Of a DNA stretch of 64,000 bases, positions 61,878-64,000 are shown in pieces. How positions within the stretch are numbered: the first letter of the stretch is position 1; each line of letters starts with the position of its first letter. The notes under the pieces are model-generated. The model was not told the DNA's origin. It made no database searches and saw nothing but the letters and a program-made list of their open reading frames with translations. The stretch spans positions 6,696,001-6,760,000 of the forward strand of contig CP018627.1 in NCBI GenBank assembly GCA_002021875.1, in the 5' to 3' direction. The DNA comes from Streptomyces hygroscopicus (GTDB taxonomy: Bacteria > Actinomycetota > Actinomycetes > Streptomycetales > Streptomycetaceae). The translations under genes were made by a program, and so were the position numbers.

Positions 61878-62990
61878 TCAGCGGTCGAAGTCCAGCTCCA
61901 CCCGCTCGCCCACCGGATGGGACTGACAGGCCAGCACATAGCCCGCCTCCACCTCGTCCGGCTCCAGCGCGAAGTTACGGTCCATCCGCACCTCGCCGGA
62001 GACCAGGAAGGCCCGGCAGGTCCCGCAGACCCCGCCCTTGCACGCATATGGCGCGTCGGCCCGGTTGCGCAGCACGGTCTCCAGCAGCGGCTCCCCGGCC
62101 TGGACCGGCCAGGTGCCCGACCGGCCGTCCAGGGTCGCCGTGACCGAGCTCTGCGACGCGGCACGGGCCGGATCCGGTATGGGAGAGACGTCCTCGGCGG
62201 GGGCCGCCTCCACATGGAAGATCTCCTGATGGACCCGGCCGCGGGAGACCCGGAGGCCGCGCAGCGCCCGCTCGGCGGCGCGCACCAGACCATAGGGCCC
62301 GCACAGGAACCAGCCGTCCACCGAGGCGACCGGCAGCAGCGCCGGCAGCAGCGCGGTCAGCCGCTCCTCGTCGAGCCGCCCGGACACCAGCCCGGCCTGC
62401 TGCTCCTCCCGGGAGAGCGCGCACACCAGCTGGAACCGGTCGGGCCAGCGGTCCTTGAGGTCGGCGACCTCCTCCAGGAACATCGTCGAGGCCGCGGTGC
62501 GGTCGCTGCGGATCAGACAGAAGCGCGCCGCGGGCTGCCGGCTGAGCAGCGTGGCCGCGATGGACAGCACGGGGGTGATGCCGCTGCCGCCGACGACCGC
62601 CGCGAAATGGCCGGGCCGGGGCTCCAGGACGAAACGGCCGGCCGGGGCCATCACCTCCATGACCTCGCCGACCGCCAGCCCCTTGAGGGCATAGGCCGAG
62701 AACTCACCGCCCTCGACCAGCCGCACCCCGATCCGCAGGAACTCCGGGCCCTCCGCGCCCGGGGCCGGGGTGCACAGCGAATACGTCCGGCGGATCTCCG
62801 CGCCGTCCGCGAACCGGCGCACCGCGATGTGCTGCCCCGCCGTGAAGCGGAACGTCTCCCGCAGCGCGGGCGGCACCAGGAGGGTGACCATCACCGCGTC
62901 ATCGGTGAGCCGGTCGACCGCCGCCACCCGCAGCGGGTGGAACGCGCCGTGGCGGGGCGTGGCCCGCTTCACCGCCTCCGCGGCCATCAC
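61878..62990 (-). CDS. paaE: Phenylacetyl-CoA epoxidase reductase subunit PaaE (or related oxygenase reductase)
   Basis: 370 residues. Transfers electrons from NAD(P)H through FAD and a 2Fe-2S cluster to the PaaA oxygenase. N-terminal FAD-binding RTYSLCTPAPG and FSAYALKGL; NAD-binding GGSGITPVLSIAATLL and FLCGPYGLV; C-terminal plant-type ferredoxin CKGGVCGTCRAFL with the fourth Cys in LACQSHP. GTG 62990 (or ATG 62987, one codon later) overlaps the paaD stop. The gene order paaC-paaD-paaE in the direction of transcription supports the assignment over 3-ketosteroid 9-alpha-hydroxylase reductase (KshB), which has the same architecture. Confidence 0.88.
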   Translation of the reverse strand: MMAAEAVKRATPRHGAFHPLRVAAVDRLTDDAVMVTLLVPPALRETFRFTAGQHIAVRRFADGAEIRRTYSLCTPAPGAEGPEFLRIGVRLVEGGEFSAYALKGLAVGEVMEVMAPAGRFVLEPRPGHFAAVVGGSGITPVLSIAATLLSRQPAARFCLIRSDRTAASTMFLEEVADLKDRWPDRFQLVCALSREEQQAGLVSGRLDEERLTALLPALLPVASVDGWFLCGPYGLVRAAERALRGLRVSRGRVHQEIFHVEAAPAEDVSPIPDPARAASQSSVTATLDGRSGTWPVQAGEPLLETVLRNRADAPYACKGGVCGTCRAFLVSGEVRMDRNFALEPDEVEAGYVLACQSHPVGERVELDFDR

Positions 62991-63526
62991 AACTCCTTGA
63001 AGTGGTCGAACGGTTCACCGCAGGCCGTGCAGCGGCGCAGCGCCTTGCATGCGGTGGAGGAGAAGCGGCTCAGCAGCTCGGTCTCGGTCGAGCCGCACTG
63101 CGGGCAGCGCACCGCCAGGGCCACCGGGACCGGGCCGCCCGCCGCCGCGCGGTGCGGCGCGGGCGGCGCTATGCCGGACTCCGCCAGCTTGCGGCGACCC
63201 TCGGGGCTGATCGCGTCCGTCGTCCAGGGCGGGGAGAGGACCGTGCGCACGGCGACCTCGGGGACGCCGTGGTCATGGAGCAGCCGCTCGATATCGGTGG
63301 CCATCGACTCCAGCGCCGGGCAGCCGGTGTAGGTAGGCGTCAGCTCGACCTCGACCCGGCCCGGCCCCAGCAGCCGCAGCCCGCGCATCACGCCCAGCTC
63401 GGCCAGGGACACCATCGGCAGCTCGGGGTCCGGTACGGATCCGGCCAGCCGCAGCAGCTCCTCCTCGAGCGGGGTGGTGCCGGACGCGGGAGGCGTGGGT
63501 GCCGCGGAGGGCGTGGGCGTCACCAT
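62987..63526 (-). CDS. paaD: Phenylacetyl-CoA epoxidase assembly protein PaaD
   Basis: 179 residues from ATG 63526. MIP18 (DUF59) domain: VPDPELPMVSLAELGVMRGL and TPTYTGCPALESM, then a C-terminal zinc-ribbon CPQCGSTE and CTACGEPFDHF. Required for maturation of the iron centres of the epoxidase; not part of the catalytic complex. The start overlaps the paaC end by 7 bases and its stop overlaps the paaE start (GTGA). Confidence 0.93.
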   Translation of the reverse strand: MVTPTPSAAPTPPASGTTPLEEELLRLAGSVPDPELPMVSLAELGVMRGLRLLGPGRVEVELTPTYTGCPALESMATDIERLLHDHGVPEVAVRTVLSPPWTTDAISPEGRRKLAESGIAPPAPHRAAAGGPVPVALAVRCPQCGSTETELLSRFSSTACKALRRCTACGEPFDHFKEL

Positions 63527-64000
63527 GTCGCCCCCGGGTGGCTGCGGTGCAGATGCTGCATCTCGGCGAGCATCCGGCCGAACGGCTCGGTGTGCAGGCC
63601 CTGGCGCCCCGCCCCGGCCGCCCAGCCGCCGCGCCGCGGCCCCTCGGGCACCGCCAGGGTGGCGCGCTCCAGGACCGAGGTGATCCGGGTCAGCCAGGTG
63701 TCGTGCAGCGTGTGCCACTCCACCTCGCATCCCTCGATCGGCTCGAAGAGCTCACCGGTGAACCGCCAGAGCGCGTCCAGCCCCCGCCGCATGCGCTCAT
63801 GGCTCTCCTCCGTGCCGTCGCCGAGCCGCAGGGTCCACTGCTCGGCGTGGTCGCGGTGGTAGGCCACCTCCTTGACCGCCTTGGCGGCGAGCGGGGCGAA
63901 GGGGCCGGTGCCGCGCGCCAGCCGCTCGTACAACAGCTCCTGGTAGGTGGAGAAGTAGAGCTGGCGGGCGATGGTCTGGGCGAAGTCACCATTGGGCTGC
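63520..64000 (-). CDS. paaC: Phenylacetyl-CoA epoxidase subunit PaaC, 5' end cut off by the window
   Basis: The C-terminal 159 residues or so of a ferritin-like structural subunit of the PaaABCE epoxidase. The frame is open to the right edge: GDFAQTIARQLYFSTYQELL, then LAAKAVKEVAYHRDHAEQW and HERMRRGLDALWRFTGELF. These are family features. The stop overlaps the paaD start by 7 bases. The gene and the remaining paaA and paaB should lie beyond the window. Confidence 0.92.
   Translation of the reverse strand, partial: QPNGDFAQTIARQLYFSTYQELLYERLARGTGPFAPLAAKAVKEVAYHRDHAEQWTLRLGDGTEESHERMRRGLDALWRFTGELFEPIEGCEVEWHTLHDTWLTRITSVLERATLAVPEGPRRGGWAAGAGRQGLHTEPFGRMLAEMQHLHRSHPGATW

Overview
The window is the replication-origin region of a high-GC actinomycete chromosome, almost certainly a Streptomyces. 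Four things support this: GC-rich genes with strong third-position bias; the gene order rnpA-rpmH-dnaA-oriC-dnaN-(6-phosphogluconate dehydrogenase)-recF-DUF721-gyrB-gyrA; an oriC made of about 19 degenerate DnaA boxes of the TTGTCCACA type; and several near-perfect parS sites (TGTTTCACGTGAAACA) next to parAB. No transposase, integrase, prophage gene, rRNA operon or CRISPR array was seen, so nearly all of the window is core chromosome.

Layout. 1-2.1 kb: 3' end of inositol-phosphate synthase and an MFS transporter. 2.1-13.6 kb: the actinobacterial block pcnA / large secreted protein / murJ / pseudokinase / sigM / anti-sigma / trxB / trxA, the same order as Mycobacterium Rv3907c-Rv3914 but with no Nudix gene and with the pseudokinase as a separate gene. 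13.6-20.4 kb (minus strand): acetyltransferase, parB, parA, rsmG, jag, yidC, yidD, rnpA, rpmH. 20.8-33.1 kb (plus strand): dnaA, oriC, dnaN, gnd-like gene, recF, DUF721, gyrB, gyrA, DUF3566. 33.1-40 kb: tRNA-Ile, small and secreted proteins, a Ser/Thr kinase, an HTH protein, tRNA-Ala, an HTH/receiver fusion, DUF5324. 40.3-47.3 kb: cyclophilin, rhomboid protease, a compact cluster of consensus DnaA boxes, crgA, DUF881, three class E sortases, and a TrpG/PabA glutaminase. 47.4-55.5 kb (minus strand): fhaA-fhaB-pstP-rodA-pbpA-pknB. 55.8-60.6 kb: tRNA-Leu, an azoreductase/HxlR pair, DUF2252, a J-domain protein, a rhodanese. 60.6-64 kb: an acyl-CoA dehydrogenase with palindromic operators, then the paaE, paaD and paaC end of a phenylacetyl-CoA epoxidase operon.

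The genes fall into four working groups. One is initiation and segregation: dnaA, oriC, dnaN, recF, gyrAB, parAB, parS, plus a probable DnaA-titrating cluster about 19 kb from oriC. The second is envelope growth: murJ, its pseudokinase, FhaA, PknB/PstP, RodA/PbpA, CrgA and sortases; the FhaA and pseudokinase partners lie about 45 kb apart on opposite sides of oriC. The third is membrane insertion and RNA processing: rpmH-rnpA-yidD-yidC-jag. The fourth is thiol redox and stress: sigM, anti-sigma, trxBA. The last 3.4 kb is catabolic.

The signals I rate most worth a second look are: the six-box DnaA cluster in the convergent gap between the rhomboid gene and crgA (41982-42180); parS sites built into coding sequence, including two in the linker of the anti-sigma factor; a stand-alone degenerate pseudokinase beside murJ; an extra sortase in the sortase operon; and a TNNAACNNGTTNNA palindrome in front of the acyl-CoA dehydrogenase. 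All coordinates, motif counts and start choices were made by eye. No database search was run.
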